Source: a virus. Taken from it: 25,011 bases of DNA. A program made the translations under genes and the position numbers. Numbering within the stretch: position 1 is the first letter of the stretch; every line of letters starts with the position of its first letter. The stretch lies in the IMG/VR virus record IMGVR_UViG_3300033150_001115, positions 1 to 25,011 of that record. One strand, 5' to 3'. Of this stretch, positions 24,178 to 25,011 are shown piece after piece. The notes under the pieces are model-generated. The model saw nothing but the letters and a program-made list of their open reading frames with translations, was not told the DNA's origin and did not search any database.

Positions 24178-24861
24178 TTTCATCTCAGCGCGCTTACCGT
24201 TTGGCGTGAAGATAGTCAGCTGTCCCTTGCGAAGTATGCCGCACGCATGACTCCAGTCGTTGAGGCTGGTGTAGCTCTGCTTGATCGAGCACAGGCACCC
24301 CAGCTCGGCGGCGTAGATCACGGAACCGTCCGGCCGCCCGTGCTGCACCAGGGAGACACGGTGGCTGTGACCCTGGATCGAGTTGCAGCCGAACATCAGG
24401 TTCTGGCGGCAAGCTGTCCGGCCCCACTTCTTGCCGTGCTGGAGAAGGACACCTTGCTCCATGACGTAGTCGCCGTAGTCCAGGGTTTGCCACTTGTCGG
24501 GAATACCGAGGAGGTGACGCAACCGCAGCTCAGGCAGCTCGGCCAGGACGGCAGCGTGGTTGAGGAGGTACCGGTAGAGTCGGGCCTCGTGATTGCCGTA
24601 AAGGTATGTGAATCTTGCACTTGGGAACTGTTCGGCTAACCAGTGCAGAAACTTGCGGGCGCGCTGCAACTCGATTGGCAAGGCCAGCTGGTCCTTGAGA
24701 GACTTGCTGAAGCGCGACACCGAGTCGAGGTTGAGGACATCACCGAGAAGGATGACGTGCTTAGGATTCTGCTGTTTCAGGGTCCGAACCGCCCACCTCA
24801 CCGCCTTCTTGTCCTCGGCCGGGATGTGGATGTCCGGGATGATTGCTGTCGTCGTTGCCAT
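24169..24861 (-). CDS. Calcineurin-like metallophosphoesterase
   Basis: A 230-residue metal-dependent phosphoesterase. All core motifs are visible in order: PDIHIP with D10 and H12, ILLGDVLNLD with D41, YLYGNHEARL with N90 and H91, a later His at LLQHGKKWG (H142), and QGHSHRVS with H165 and H167. These bind two metal ions and cleave phosphate esters; family substrates include phosphoproteins, nucleotides and DNA ends. The ATG has GGAGG six bases upstream. The stop TAG is shared with the next gene's ribosome binding site. Its upstream neighbour overlaps its first 101 bases. With DUF5664 and a zinc ribbon nearby, a role in nucleic acid or nucleotide metabolism is likely, but the substrate cannot be fixed. 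Confidence 0.88.
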   Translation of the reverse strand: MATTTAIIPDIHIPAEDKKAVRWAVRTLKQQNPKHVILLGDVLNLDSVSRFSKSLKDQLALPIELQRARKFLHWLAEQFPSARFTYLYGNHEARLYRYLLNHAAVLAELPELRLRHLLGIPDKWQTLDYGDYVMEQGVLLQHGKKWGRTACRQNLMFGCNSIQGHSHRVSLVQHGRPDGSVIYAAELGCLCSIKQSYTSLNDWSHACGILRKGQLTIFTPNGKRAEMKRR

Positions 24862-25011
24862 TGATTTCCTCCAGTAGCTTTTCGAGGCATTCCTGCATGT
24901 ACTGCGTCCGGCACCCCTTCAGTAGCCGGGTGATCTTCTTAACTCCAGGTTTGTCGGGGATAATTACTTGCCGCCCCCGGCCGAAGTACTGTTGTGTCCA
25001 CGGCCACACCA
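24761..25011 (-). CDS. 3' end of an unknown gene (cut by window edge)
   Basis: The only minus-strand frame open across 24862-25011 reads WPWTQQYFGRGRQVIIPDKP then a basic helical segment (TRLLKGCRTQYMQECLEKLL). It runs to the window edge, so its start is probably outside. Its stop lies inside the metallophosphoesterase gene, giving a 101-base overlap, and the last 30 or so residues (rich in Gly, His, Pro, Asp) look like a by-product of that other frame. A sequencing frameshift or an earlier true stop is possible. No family recognised. Confidence 0.45.
   Translation of the reverse strand, partial: VWPWTQQYFGRGRQVIIPDKPGVKKITRLLKGCRTQYMQECLEKLLEEINGNDDSNHPGHPHPGRGQEGGEVGGSDPETAES

Noticed and set aside
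24160-24639. Plus-strand frame opposite the metallophosphoesterase
   Set aside because: The minus-strand gene has every metallophosphoesterase motif in order; the opposing frame has none of any family and no ribosome binding site.
1-25011. tRNA genes, CRISPR arrays, insertion sequences, integrase or attachment sites
   Set aside because: None were seen on reading both strands; no cloverleaf-like gene, regularly spaced repeats or transposase motifs were found. Short or degenerate examples could be missed by eye.

Overview
The window is a late-gene block of a tailed double-stranded DNA phage, most likely a podovirus or a virus built like one. The evidence is the gene order: terminase large subunit, portal, scaffold-like protein, DUF5309/SU10-type major capsid protein, adaptor, beta-propeller tail nozzle, then a run of Ala/Gly/Gln-rich and coiled-coil virion proteins ending in a 2301-residue protein. 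There is no tape-measure gene, tail-tube gene or sheath. Most genes are GC-rich, start after strong AGGAGG-type ribosome binding sites and use all three stop codons, TAG often, so a bacterial host with the standard code is expected. I cannot name the host. No integrase, rRNA, tRNA, CRISPR array or insertion sequence is visible.

Plus strand, 1-22793: one tightly packed operon-like block. It starts inside the terminase gene (cut by the window edge), followed by two small membrane proteins, a GT-A-like glycosyltransferase, portal, a small helical protein, scaffold and major capsid protein. An 81-base gap after the capsid gene holds four tandem 5-base units and a hairpin. Next come two small unknown genes, an 820-residue protein fusing a GT2-like domain, TPR-like helices and a GT4-like domain, then the adaptor, nozzle, three probable internal virion proteins and the giant protein. 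A rho-independent terminator closes the block at 22832-22864.

Minus strand, 22865-25011: a convergent operon of non-structural genes, read right to left. It holds the end of an unknown gene, a calcineurin-like metallophosphoesterase, a 59-residue CxxC/CxxC zinc-ribbon-like protein (found by translating the gap by hand), a 101-residue unknown, a DUF5664 (dATP/dGTP diphosphohydrolase-like) protein and a ClpP-like serine protease. Three of these genes start from an identical 14-base element in which the upstream stop codon and the downstream ribosome binding site are merged.

The genes fit a head-assembly and DNA-ejection programme: terminase packs DNA through the portal, scaffold and capsid protein build the head, adaptor and nozzle form the short tail, and the Ala/Gln-rich and giant proteins are candidates for ejection with the DNA. 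The least ordinary content is the two glycosyltransferase genes inside the structural operon, the giant protein, the ClpP homologue that seems to lack the usual catalytic Asp, and the merged stop/ribosome-binding junctions.
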